Shown here one piece after another: positions 33,318-46,629 of a DNA stretch of 64,000 nucleotides (position 1 is its first letter; every line of letters starts with the position of its first letter). The notes beneath the pieces are model-generated. The model searched no databases. It worked only from the letters and a program-made list of their open reading frames with translations, and was not told the origin of the DNA. The DNA comes from Plumapathes pennacea. Taxonomy: Eukaryota > Cnidaria > Anthozoa > Antipatharia > Myriopathidae. A program made the position numbers and the translations under genes. The stretch spans positions 19,622,683 to 19,686,682 of the forward strand of contig OZ038468.1 in assembly GCA_964036295.1 (NCBI GenBank), given 5' to 3'.

Positions 33318-36300
33318 AATCGACTACTGCGAGTAATCAGACTTTAAACTTTGCATACCAAACCGCCATTTCCGGTCAAGTTTATAGAAAATTGAATTTT
33401 TTGGTTTTTTTCTAAAAATGATGTACAAACTCGGTTAATCATTAGTTTCGCATGCAAGTTTCAGGGAATGTTTGTGAATGTTTGACAAGTGTGGTGATAT
33501 GCACGATAAAATTCTATCTAAATTGACCGGCGAGTAATCAGACTTCAAACTTTCCATACCACAACGCCATTTCCGGTCAAGTTTATAGAAAATTGAATTT
33601 TTTGGCTCTTCGTAAAAATGATGTACAGCCTCGGTTAATCATTGGCTTCGCATAACAGTTTCAGGGAGTGTTTCTGAATGTTTCCCAGGTGTGCTGATGT
33701 GCACTGTATGATTGTATCTAAATCGATCTGCAAGTAATCAGACTTCAAATTTCGCATACCAAACCGCCATTTCTGGTCAAGTTTATAGAAAATTGAATTT
33801 TCTGGTTTTTCGTAAAAATGATGTAAAACCTTTGTCAATCATTAGATTCGCATACAACTTTCAGGGAATGTTTCTGAATGTTTCACAAATGTGCTGATAT
33901 GCAGTGTATTTTTATATCTAAATCGATCTGCGAGTAATCAGACTTCAAATGTCGCATACGAAACCGCCATTTCCGGTCACGTTTATAGAAAATTGAATTT
34001 TTTGGCTCTTTGTAAAAACGATATACAGCCTTTGTCAATCTTTTGATTCGTATACAAGTTTCAGGGAATGTTTCTGAATGTTTCGCAGGTGTGCTGATGT
34101 GCACTGTATGATTGTATTTAAATCGATCTGCGAGTAAACAGACTTCGAACTTTGCATACCACTCCGCCTTTTCCGGTCAAAGTTACAATAAAATCAATCT
34201 CTTCTTCGTTCCCAAGAGCGATCTACAGCTTCGGTCTATGATTAGATTCACATGAAAGTTTTAAGAAACATTTCTAACTATCCTACAAATGTGCTGAGAG
34301 GCAGTGTATTTTGATATCTAAATAGATCTGCGAGTAATCAGACTTCAAACTTTGCATACCAAACCGCTATTTCCCGTCAAGTTTATAGAAAATTGAATTT
34401 TTTGGCTCTTCGTAAAAATGATATACAGCCTCAGTTAAACATTAGTTTCGCATACCAGTTTCAGGGAATGTTTCTGAATGTTTCTCAGATGTTCTGATGT
34501 GTACTGTATGATTGTATCTATATCGATCTGCGATTAAACAGACTTCAAAGTTTGCACACCACTCGGCCTTTTCCGGTCAAAGTTACAATAAAATCAATCT
34601 TTTCTTCGTTCCCAAGAGCGATCTACAGCTTCAGTCAATGATTAGATTTGCATGAAAGTTTTAGGGAACATTTGTAAAGATTTTACAAATGTGCTGATAT
34701 GAAGGGTATTTATATCTAAATTGATCTGGGAGTAATCAGACTTCAAACTTCGTATACCAAACCGCTATTTCCGGTCAAGTTTATAGAAAATTGAATTTTT
34801 TGGTTTTTCGTAAAAATGATGTACAGCCTCGGTTAATCATTAGTTTCGCATACAAGTTTCAGAGAATGTTTCTGAATGTTTCACAAGTGTGGTGATATGC
34901 ACAATAAGATTCTATCTAAATTGACCGGCGAGTAATCAAACTTCAAACTTTCCAATAAAATCAATCTTTTCTTCGTTCCCAAGAGCAATCTACAGCTTCG
35001 GTCAATAATTAGATTCGCATGAAAGTTTTAGGGAACATTTCTGACTATCTTACAGATGTGCTGATAGGCAGTGTATTTTGATATCTAAACCGATCTCCGA
35101 GTAATCAGACTTTAAACTTTGCATACCAAACCGCCATTTCCGGTCAAGTTTATAGAAAATTGAATTTTTTGGTTTTTTTCTAAAAATGATGTACAAACTC
35201 GGTTAATCATTAGTTTCGCATGCAAGTTTCAGGGAATGTTTGTGAATGTTTGACAAGTGTGGTGATATGCACGATAAAATTCTATCTAAATTGACCGGCG
35301 AGTAATCAGACTTCAAACTTTTCATACCACAACGCCATTTCCGGTCAAGTTTATAGAAAATTGAATTTTTTGGCTCTTCGTAAAAATAATGTACAGCCTC
35401 GGTTAATCATTGGCTTCGCATAACAGTTTCAGGGCGTGTTTCTGAATGTTTCCCAGGTGTGCTGATGTGCACTGTATGATTGTATCTAAATCGATCTGCA
35501 AGTAATCAGACTTCAAATGTCGCATACGAAACCGCCATTTCCGGTCACGTTTATAGAAAATTGAATTTTTTGGCTCTTTGTAAAAACGATATACAGCCTT
35601 TGTCAATCTTTTGATTCGTATACAAGTTTCAGGGAATGTTTCTGAATGTTTCGCAGGTGTGCTGATGTGCACTGTATGATTGTATTTAAATCGATCTGCG
35701 AGTAAACAGACTTCGAACTTTGCATACCACTCCGCCTTTTCCGGTCAAAGTTACAATAAAATCCATCTCTTCTTCGTTACCAAGAGCGATCTACAGCTTC
35801 GGTCAATGATTAGATTCACATGAAAGTTTAAGGAAACATTTCTAACTATCTTACAAATGTGTTGAGAGGGAGTGTATTTTGATATCTAAATAGATATGCG
35901 AGTAATCAGACTTCAAACTTTCCATACCAAACCGCTATTTCCCTTCAAGTTTTTAGAAAATTGAATTTTTTGGCTCTTCGTAAAAACGATGTTCGGCCTC
36001 GGTTAACCATTAGATTCGCATCATCGTTTCAGCGAACGTTTGTTAATGTCTTACAAGTGTGCTGATGTGCACTGTATGATTTTATCTAAATCGATCTGCG
36101 AGTAATCAGACTTCAAACTTCGCATACCAAACCACCATTTCTGGTCAAGTTTATAGAAAATTGAATTTTTTTGCTATTCGTAAAAACGTTCTACAACCTT
36201 TGTCAATCGTTAGATTCGCATACAAGTTTCAGGGAATGTTTCTGAATGTTTCACAAGTGTGTTGATAGGCGCGTTAAGATTCTATCTAAATTGACCGGGG

Positions 36301-38918
36301 TGTAATCAGACTTCAAACTTTGCATACCAGAACGCCATTAAGTTGCAATAGAATCAATTTCTTCCTCGTTCTCAAGAGCAATCTACAGTCTCGGTCAATG
36401 ATTAGATTCGCATGAAAATTTTAGGGAATATTTCTAAAGATTTTACAAATGTCCTGATATGTAGGGTATTTATATATCTAAATCGACTACTGCGAGTAAT
36501 CAGACTTTAAACTTTGCATACCAAACCGCCATTTCCGGTCAAGTTTATAGAAAATTGAATTTTTTGGTTTTTTTCTAAAAATGATGTACAAACTCGGTTA
36601 ATCATTAGTTTCGCATGCAAGTTTCAGGGAATGTTTGTGAATGTTTGACAAGTGTGGTGATATGCACGATAAAATTCTATCTAAATTGACCGGCGAGTAA
36701 TCAGACTTCAAACTTTCCATACCACAACGCCATTTCCGGTCAAGTTTATAGAAAATTGAATTTTTTGGCTCTTCGTAAAAATGATGTACAGCCTCGGTTA
36801 ATCATTGGCTTCGCATAACAGTTTCAGGGAGTGTTTCTGAATGTTTCCCAGGTGTGCTGATGTGCACTGTATGATTGTATCTAAATCGATCTGCAAGTAA
36901 TCAGACTTCAAATTTCGCATACCAAACCGCCATTTCTGGTCAAGTTTATAGAAAATTGAATTTTCTGGTTTTTCGTAAAAATGATGTAAAACCTTTGTCA
37001 ATCATTAGATTCGCATACAACTTTCAGGGAATGTTTCTGAATGTTTCACAAATGTGCTGATATGCAGTGTATTTTTATATCTAAATCGATCTGCGAGTAA
37101 TCAGACTTCAAATGTCGCATACGAAACCGCCATTTCCGGTCACGTTTATAGAAAATTGAATTTTTTGGCTCTTTGTAAAAACGATATACAGCCTTTGTCA
37201 ATCTTTTGATTCGTATACAAGTTTCAGGGAATGTTTCTGAATGTTTCGCAGGTGTGCTGATGTGCACTGTATGATTGTATTTAAATCGATCTGCGAGTAA
37301 ACAGACTTCGAACTTTGCATACCACTCCGCCTTTTCCGGTCAAAGTTACAATAAAATCAATCTCTTCTTCGTTCCCAAGAGCGATCTACAGCTTCGGTCT
37401 ATGATTAGATTCACATGAAAGTTTTAAGAAACATTTCTAACTATCCTACAAATGTGCTGAGAGGCAGTGTATTTTGATATCTAAATAGATCTGCGAGTAA
37501 TCAGACTTCAAACTTTGCATACCAAACCGCTATTTCCCGTCAAGTTTATAGAAAATTGAATTTTTTGGCTCTTCGTAAAAATGATATACAGCCTCAGTTA
37601 AACATTAGTTTCGCATACCAGTTTCAGGGAATGTTTCTGAATGTTTCTCAGATGTTCTGATGTGTACTGTATGATTGTATCTATATCGATCTGCGATTAA
37701 ACAGACTTCAAAGTTTGCACACCACTCGGCCTTTTCCGGTCAAAGTTACAATAAAATCAATCTTTTCTTCGTTCCCAAGAGCGATCTACAGCTTCAGTCA
37801 ATGATTAGATTTGCATGAAAGTTTTAGGGAACATTTGTAAAGATTTTACAAATGTGCTGATATGAAGGGTATTTATATCTAAATTGATCTGGGAGTAATC
37901 AGACTTCAAACTTCGTATACCAAACCGCTATTTCCGGTCAAGTTTATAGAAAATTGAATTTTTTGGTTTTTCGTAAAAATGATGTACAGCCTCGGTTAAT
38001 CATTAGTTTCGCATACAAGTTTCAGGGAATGTTTCTGAATGTTTCACAAGTGTGGTGATATGCACAATAAGATTCTATCTAAATTGACCGGCGAGTAATC
38101 AAACTTCAAACTTTCCAATAAAATCAATCTTTTCTTCGTTCCCAAGAGCAATCTACAGCTTCGGTCAATAATTAGATTCGCATGAAAGTTTTAGGGAACA
38201 TTTCTGACTATCTTACAGATGTGCTGATAGGCAGTGTATTTTGATATCTAAACCGATCTCCGAGTAATCAGACTTTAAACTTTGCATACCAAACCGCCAT
38301 TTCCGGTCAAGTTTATAGAAAATTGAATTTTTTGGTTTTTTTCTAAAAATGATGTACAAACTCGGTTAATCATTAGTTTCGCATGCAAGTTTCAGGGAAT
38401 GTTTGTGAATGTTTGACAAGTGTGGTGATATGCACGATAAAATTCTATCTAAATTGACCGGCGAGTAATCAGACTTCAAACTTTTCATACCACAACGCCA
38501 TTTCCGGTCAAGTTTATAGAAAATTGAATTTTTTGGCTCTTCGTAAAAATAATGTACAGCCTCGGTTAATCATTGGCTTCGCATAACAGTTTCAGGGCGT
38601 GTTTCTGAATGTTTCCCAGGTGTGCTGATGTGCACTGTATGATTGTATCTAAATCGATCTGCAAGTAATCAGACTTCAAATGTCGCATACGAAACCGCCA
38701 TTTCCGGTCACGTTTATAGAAAATTGAATTTTTTGGCTCTTTGTAAAAACGATATACAGCCTTTGTCAATCTTTTGATTCGTATACAAGTTTCAGGGAAT
38801 GTTTCTGAATGTTTCGCAGGTGTGCTGATGTGCACTGTATGATTGTATTTAAATCGATCTGCGAGTAAACAGACTTCGAACTTTGCATACCACTCCGCCT
38901 TTTCCGGTCAAAGTTACA
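33318..38918 (+). repeat. 3,163-bp derived higher-order repeat, two copies
   Basis: Anchors 33712/36875, 33883/37046 and 35403/38566 are all 3,163 bp apart. Both copies begin with the same fusion, CGACTACTGCGAGTAATCAG, where two positions of the 2,967-bp unit about 970 bp apart have been joined. The second copy matches the first to about 38918, then changes. A third, shorter derivative follows at about 39040-40000. Confidence 0.9.
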
Positions 38919-41900
38919 ATAAAATCAATCTCTTCTTCGTTCCCAAGAGCGATCTACAGCTTCGGTCTATGATTAGATTCACATGAAAGTTTTAGGAAAC
39001 ATTTCTAACTATCCTACAAATGTGCTGAGAGGCAGTGTATTTTGATATCTAAACCGATCTGCGAGTAATCAGACTTTAAACTTTGCATACCAAACCGCCA
39101 TTTCCGGTCAAGTTTATAGAAAATTGAATTTTTTGGTTTTTTTCTAAAAATGATGTACAAACTCGGTTAATCATTAGTTTCGCATGCAAGTTTCAGGGAA
39201 TGTTTGTGAATGTTTGACAAGTGTGGTGATATGCACGATAAAATTCTATCTAAATTGACCGGCGAGTAATCAGACTTCAAACTTTTCATACCACAACGCC
39301 ATTTCCGGTCAAGTTTATAGAAAATTGAATTTTTTGGCTCTTCGTAAAAATGATGTACAGCCTCGGTTAATCATTGGCTTCGCATAACAGTTTCAGGGAG
39401 TGTTTCTGAATGTTTCCCAGGTGTGCTGATGTGCACTGTATGATTGTATCTAAATCGATTTGCAAGTAATCAGACTTCAAATTTCGCATACCAAACCGCC
39501 ATTTCTGGTCAAGTTTATAGAAAATTGAATTTTCTGGTTTTTCGTAAAAATGATGTAAAACCTTTGTCAATCATTAGATTCGCATACAAGTTTCAGGGAA
39601 TGTTTCTGAATGTTTCACAAATGTGCTGATATGCAGTGTATTTTTATATCTAAATCGATCTGCGAGTAATCAGACTTCAAATGTCGCATACGAAACCGCC
39701 ATTTCCGGTCACGTTTATAGAAAATTGAATTTTTTGGCTCTTTGTAAAAACGATATACAGCCTTTGTCAATCTTTTGATTCGTATACAAGTTTCAGGGAA
39801 TGTTTCTGAATGTTTCGCAGGTGTGCTGATGTGCACTGTATGATTGTATTTAAATCGATCTGCGAGTAAACAGACTTCGAACTTTGCATACCACTCCGCC
39901 TTTTCCGGTCAAAGTTACAATAAAATCAATCTCTTCTTCGTTCCCAAGAGCGATCTACAGCTTCGGTCTATGATTAGATTCACATGAAAGTTTTAAGAAA
40001 CATTTCTAACTATCCTACAAATGTGCTGATATGCAGTGTATTTTGATATCTAAATCGATCTGCGAGTAATCAGACTTCAAATGTCGCATACGAAACCGCC
40101 ATTTCCGGTCACGTTTATAGAAAATTGAATTTTTTGGCTCTTCGTAAAAATGATATACAGCCTCAGTTAAACATTAGTTTCGCATACCAGTTTCAGGGAA
40201 TGTTTCTGAATGTTTCTCAGATGTTCTGATGTGTACTGTATGATTGTATCTATATCGATCTGCGATTAAACAGACTTCAAAGTTTTCACACCACTCGGCC
40301 TTTTCCGGTCAAAGTTACAATAAAATCAATCTTTTCTTCGTTCCCAAGAGCGATCTACAGCTTCAGTCAATGATTAGATTTGCATGAAAGTTTTAGGGAA
40401 CATTTCTAAAGATTTTACAAATGTGCTGATATGAAGGGTATTTATATATCTAAATTGATCTGGGAGTAATCAGACTTCAAACTTCGCATACCAAACCGCT
40501 ATTTCCCGCCAAGTTTATAGAAAATTGAATTTTTGGTTTTCGTAAAAAATGATGTAAGGCCTCAGTTAATCATTAGTTTCGCATAAACGTTTCAGGGAAT
40601 GTTTCTGAATGTTTCACAAGTGTGGTGATATGCACAATAAGATTCTATCTAAATTGACCGGCGAGTAATCAAACTTCAAACTTTCCAATAAAATCAATCT
40701 TTTCTTCGTTCCCAAGAGCAATCTACAGCTTCGGTCAATAATTAGATTCGCATGAAAGTTTTAGGGAACATTTCTGACTATCTTACAGATGTGCTGATAG
40801 GCAGGGTATTTTGATATCTAAACCGATCTCCGAGTAATCAGACTTCAAACTTTGCATACCAAACCCCCATTTCCGGTCAAGTTTATAGAAAATTGAATTT
40901 TTTGGTTTTTCGTAAAAATGATGTACAGCCTCGGTTAATCATTAGTTTCGCATACAGGTTTCAGGGAATGTTTCTGAATTTTCACAAGTGTGGTGATATG
41001 CACGATAAGATTCTATCTAAATTGACCGGCGAGTAATCAAACTTCAAACTTTCCAATAAAATCAATCTTTTCTTCGTTCCCAAGAGCAATCTACAGCTTC
41101 GGTCAATAATTAGATTCGCATGAAAGTTTTAGGGAACATTTCTGACTATCTTACAGATGTGCTGATAGGCAGTGTATTTTGATATCTAAACCGATCTCCG
41201 AGTAATCAGACTTCAAACTTTGCATACCAAACCGCCATTTCCGGTCAAGTTTATAGAAAATTGAATTTTTTGGTTTTTTTCTAAAAATGATGTACAGCCT
41301 CGGTTAATCATTAGTTTCGCATACAGGTTTCAGGGAATGTTTCTGAATTTTCACAAGTGTGGTGATATGCACGATAAGATTCTATCTAAATTGACTTAAT
41401 CAGACTTCAAATTTCTCATACCAAACCGCCATTTCTGGTCAAGTTTATAGAAAATTGAATTTTCTGGTATTTCGTAAAAATGATGTAAAATTTTTGTCAA
41501 TCATTAGATTCGCATACAAGTTTCAGGGAATGTTTCTGAATTTTTCACAAATGTGCTGATATGCAGTGTATTTTTATATCTAAATCGATCTGCGAGTAAT
41601 CAGACTTCAAATGTCGCATACCAAAACCGCCACTTCCGATCAAGTTTATAGAAAATTGAATTTTTTTGCTATTCGTAAAAACGTTGTACAGACTTTGTCA
41701 ATCATTAGATTCGCATACACGTTTCAAGGAATGTTTCTGAATGTTTCACAAATATGCTGATATGCAGTGTATTTTTATATCTAAATCGATCTGCGAGTAA
41801 TCAGACTTCAAACTTTGCATACCAAACCGCTATTTCCCGTCAAGTTTTTTACAAAATTGAATTTTTCGGCTCTTCGTAAAAATGATGTAAGGCCTCGGTT

Positions 41901-43988
41901 AATTATTAGATTCGCATAAACGTTTCACGGAATGTTTCTGAATGTTTCACAAGTGTGGTGATATGCACAATACGATTCTATCTAAATTGTTCGGCGAGTA
42001 ATCAAACTTCAAGCTTCGCATACCAAACCGACATTTCCGGTCAAATTTATAGAAAATTGAATTTTTTAGCTCTTCGCTAAAACGTTGTACAGCCTTTGTC
42101 AATCATTAGATTCGCATACAAGTTTCAGGGAATGTTTTTGAATGTTTCACAAGTGTGTTGATAGGCGCGTTAAGATTCTATCTAAATTGACCGGCGTGTA
42201 ATCAGACTTCAAACTTTGCATACCAGAACGCCATTTCTTGTCAAAGTTGCAATAGAATCAATTTCTTCCTCGTTCGCAAGAGCAATCTACAGCGTCGGTC
42301 AATGATTAGATTCGCATGAAAGTTTTAGGGAATATGTCTCAAGATTTTACAAATGTGCTGATATGTAGGGTATTTATATATCTAAATCGATCTGTTAGTA
42401 ATCAGACTTCAAACTTCGCATACAAAACCACCATTTCCGATCAAGTTTATAGAAAATTGAATTTTTTGGCTCTTCGTAAAAACGTTGTACAGCCTTTGTC
42501 AATCATTAGATTCGCATACAAGTTTCAGGGAATGTTTCTGAATGTTTCTCGGGTGTTCTCATGTGTACTGTATGATTGTATCTAAATCGATCTGCGAGTA
42601 AACAGACTTCAAACTTTGCACACTACTCCGCCTTTTCCGGTCAAAGTTACAATAAAATCAATCTTTTCTTCGTTCCAAAGAGCGATCTACAGCTTCGGTC
42701 AATAATTAGATTCGCATGAAAGTTTTAGGGAACATTTCTAACTATCTTACAGATGTGCTGATAGGCAGTATATTTTGATATCTAAACCGATCTGCGAGTA
42801 ATCAGACTTCAAACTTTGCATACCAAACCGCCATTTCCGGTCAAGTTTATAGAAAATTGAATTTTTTGGGTTTTCGTAAAAATGATGTACAGCCTCGGTT
42901 AATCATTAATTTCGCATACAAGTTTCAGGGAATGTTTCTGAATGTTTACAAGTGTGGTGATGTGCACTGTATGATTGTATCTAAATCGATCTGCGAGTAA
43001 TCAGACTTCAAACTTTCCATACCACAACGCCATTTCCGGTCAAGTTTATAGAAAATTGAATTTTTTGGCTCTTCGTAAAAATGATGTACAGCCTCGGTTA
43101 ATCATTGGCTTCGCATAACAGTTTCAGGGAATGTTTTTGAATGTTTCTCAGGTGTGCTGATGTGTACTGTATGATTGTATCTAAATCGATCTGCGAGTAA
43201 TCAGACTTGAAACTTCGCATACCAAGCCGCCATTTCTGATCAAGTTTATAGAAAATTGAATTTTCTGGTTTTTCGTAAAAATGATATACAACCTTTGTCA
43301 ATCATTAGATCCGCATACATGTTTCAGGGAATGTTTCTGAATGTTTCACAAATGTGCTGATATGCAGTGTATTTTTATATCTAAATTGATCTGCGAGTAA
43401 TCAGACTTCAAATGTCTTATACGAAACCGCCATTTCTGGTCAAGTTTATAGAAAATTGAATTTTTTGGTTTTTCGTAAAAATGATGTACAGCCTCGGTTA
43501 TTCATTAGTTTCGCATACAAGTTTCAGGGAATGTTTCTGAATCTTTTGCAAGTGTGGTGATGTGCACTGTATGATTGTATCTAAATCGATCTGCGAGTAA
43601 TCAGACTTCAAATGTCGCATACGAAACCGCAATTTCCGGTCACGTTTATACAAAATTGAATTTTTCGGCTCTTCGTAAAAACGATGTACAGCCTTTGTCA
43701 ATCTTTTGATTCGCATACAAGTTTCAGGGAATGTTTATCAATGTTTTGCAGGTGTGCTGATGTGCACTCTATGATTCTATTTAAATCGATCTGCGAGTAA
43801 ACAGACTTCAAACTTTGCATACCACTCCGCCTTTTCCGGTCAAAGTTACAATAAAATCAATCTCTTCTTCGTTCTCAAGAGCGATCTAGAGCTTCGGTCA
43901 ATGATTAGATTCACATGAAAGTTTTAGGAAACATTTCTAACTATCTTACAAATGTGCTGAGAGGCAGTGTATTTTGATATCTAACTAG

Positions 43989-45740
43989 ACTGGCCTTGCC
44001 AGTGAGCTCGCGGCGTGAGTTGGGTCGAGACCAGAATATAAAATGGAAAGTAGGGGACAAGAGCGGAACTCCCAAGAGAGACTTCCAATTTCTCACCATA
44101 AAAATATCACACAGTATAGAGAACTTGGCTTTTGACACCTTGATTAAACTAAAAATTATTATTACAACACTCATACACTTGCTTCTTAAAGGTTGAGCGA
44201 CCCTGCATCTTGAGAATGCGTGACATATCTTTTTATGCACAATCGATTATGACAGTTTGACCTTGACTCATATTTCTAATCAGAGGCCACGATTAATCCA
44301 GCCTTCGCTTCACTACTTATGTGTTTTCTTTTGTTAACTCAATACGTTTCTTCTATCAGGCTTTCGAGTATTCGTGCTCTGTAACAAATATAAAATTGAA
44401 AGCGAGGAATGTCACACGACAGATGTTTACAATATTATTGCGCTTTTGTTCACAGTGTGTTCAGTCCATTTGTGACTGCAAACTCAATCCTCAGAATTAT
44501 TTCGGTGTATTTTTCATTACTGGTATTTAATGAACATTGCGAAACAAAGACTACATGATCGAATGAAAGAAACACTTCAACAGGCAATGTACGATACGCA
44601 GAAGAATTTTATGAGGCAACAGATGTCATGTACAGAGTAAGGCATAAAGCGTCATTGTTTTACGGCTAAAGCTCACCGTAGCTTTGGTTTCTGTTTTCGC
44701 CCTGTTATCTTCCCAAAAGTATTTCGTATCGCCACAGAAAGTTTCGTCGGGACTAAATACTTATCGGCGACAGAGATATTTGCAATACCCCAGAAGTACC
44801 ATCAAACATTTGTTTACGGCTATTCTCAAAGCTTGTGCGGTGAACGCGAGCCAAAATCTTTTCCTAAAATCCAGTTTATCCATGCCTATTCCACAGAGCC
44901 AAATGGCGTTGAATTTGAATGGGATGCAGTTTACTTTTTCGCTTCACTACTTATATGTTTTCTTTTATTAACTCAATACGTTTCTTTCTATCAGGCTTTC
45001 GAGTATTCGTGCTCTGTAAGAAATATAAAATTGACAGCGAGGAATGTCACACGAGAGATGTTTACAATATTATTGCGCTTTTGTTCACAGTGTGTTCAGT
45101 CCATTTGTGACTGCAAACTCAATCCTCAGAATTATTTCGGTGTATTTTTCATTTCTGGTATTCACTGACCATTGCGAAACAAAGGCTACATGATCGAAAG
45201 AAAGAAACACTTCAACAGGCAATGTACGATACGCAGAAGAATTTTATGAGGCAACAGATGTCATGTACAGAGTAAAGCATAAAGCGTCATTGTTTTACGG
45301 CTAAAGCTCACCGTAGCTTTGGTTTCTGCTTTCGCCCTGTTATCTTCCCAAAAGTATTTCGTGTCGCCACAGAAAGTTTCGTCGGGACTAAATATTTATC
45401 GGCGACAGCGGTACCATCAAATATTTGTTTACGGCTATTCTCAAAGCTTCCGCGGTGAACGCGAGCCAAAATCGTTCCCGAAAATCCAGTTTATCCGTGC
45501 CTATTCCACAGAGCCAAATGGTGTTGAGTTTGGATGGGATGCAGTTAACTTTTACACACAAGTAACGAGCAATTCACTGGCCACATCTCGAGTTGTTTAG
45601 CGAAGTCAATTACGTCATCGCCCAGCACGTGATAATATGAACCAATCACCGTGTGCTGATCCTCGACCCACAAAAAGGAAAAAAAAATAAATAAAAATCT
45701 CCATTTTTAAGCTCTCGTGGGCCCCAGGCCCCCGCGAGCA
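43989..45740. mobile_element. Insertion of dispersed repeats into one satellite monomer (locus B)
   Basis: The monomer sequence TATTTTGATATCTAA breaks at about 43988 and resumes as AAATAGATCTGCGAG at 45741; uninterrupted monomers (e.g. 34312-34330) show these joined. The insert has a unique 5' part (43989-44240), then two tandem copies of the repeat also seen at 4034-6362, ending in a GC-rich hairpin (GGGCCCCAGGCCCCC). At most 2 bp (AA) are duplicated at the ends. No transposase or other recognised protein. Confidence 0.7.
44304..45600 (+). repeat. 634-bp direct repeat, two copies inside the insertion
   Basis: TTCGCTTCACTACTTAT recurs at 44304 and 44938, with long near-identity afterwards (CAGGCTTTCGAGTATTCGTG, ATTATTTCGGTGTATTTTTC, TTTCGTCGGGACTAAATA). 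Both copies preserve the empty CAGATGTC site filled by the composite transposon at 4.4-5.9 kb. An open frame around 45319-45600 translates part of this repeat; no family recognised. Confidence 0.85.
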
Positions 45741-45838
45741 AATAGATCTGCGAGTAATCAGACTTCAAACTTTGCTTACCAAACCCCTATTTCCCTTCAA
45801 GTTTTTAGAAAATTGAATTTTTTGGCTCTTCGTAAAAA
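45741..45838 (+). repeat. Half monomer of the ~200-bp satellite, last in forward orientation
   Basis: Continues the monomer broken at 43988 (GATCTGCGAGTAATCAGACT ... GGCTCTTCGTAAAAAC) and ends at the inversion point. Confidence 0.9.
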
Positions 45839-46629
45839 CATTTTGTGGAACATTCAAAAACATTCCCTGAAACATGTAAGCGAATCTAATGATTGACAAA
45901 GGTTGTACATCATTTTTACGAAAAACCAGAAAATTCAATTTTCTATAAACTTGACCAGAAATGGCGGTTTGGTATGCAAAGTTTGAAGTCTGATTACTCG
46001 CAGATCGGTTTAGATATCAAAATATACTCCCTATCAGCACATCTCTAAGATAGTTAGAAACGTTCCCTAAAACTTTCATGCGAATCTAATTATTGACCGA
46101 AGCTGTAGATCTGTCTTGGGAACGAAGAAGAGATTGATTTTATTCTAACTTTGACCGGAAAAGGCGGAGTAGTGTGCAAAGTTTGAAGTCTGTTCACTCG
46201 CAGATCGATTTAGATACAATCATACAGTACTCATCAGAACACCTGAGAAACATTCAGAAACATTCCCTGAAACTGGTATGCGAAACTAATGATTAGCCGA
46301 GGCTGTACATCATTTTTACGAAGAGCCCAAAAAATTCAATTTTCTATAAACTTGATCGGAAATGGTGGTTTGGTATGCGAAGTTTGAAGTCTGATTACTA
46401 GCAGATCGATTTAGATATATAAATACCCTACATATCAGCACATTTGTAAAATCTTTAGAAATATTCCCTAAAACTTTCATGCAAATCTAATCATTGACCG
46501 AGGCTGTAGATCGCTCTTCCGAACGAGAAAGAAATTGATTCTATTGCAACTTTGACAAGAAATGGCGTTGTGGTATGGAAAGTTTGAAGTCTGATTACAC
46601 GCCGGTCAATTTAGATAAAATCTTATCGC

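Larger units (their letters stand above)
18766..43988 (+). repeat. ~200-bp satellite array, forward orientation
   Basis: About 125 tandem monomers of roughly 195-200 bp. Landmarks in each: ATTAGATTCGCAT, GTTTCAGGGAATGTTTCTGA, TCTAAATCGATCTGCGAGTA, ATCAGACTTCAAA, CCGCCATTTCCGGTCAA. Two main monomer types alternate irregularly: one continues TTTATAGAAAATTGAATTTT, the other ACAATAAAATCAATC with GAGCGATCTACAGC. Edge monomers (18.8-19.8 kb and 40.5-43.9 kb) are more diverged than the core, as expected if homogenisation acts in the middle. Short open frames of 60-90 codons recur in every monomer on both strands, but the monomer length is not a multiple of three and they are not genes. Confidence 0.97.

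Noticed and set aside
18766-43988. CRISPR-like array of spaced repeats
   Set aside because: The units are contiguous ~200-bp satellite monomers in animal DNA with no unique spacers.
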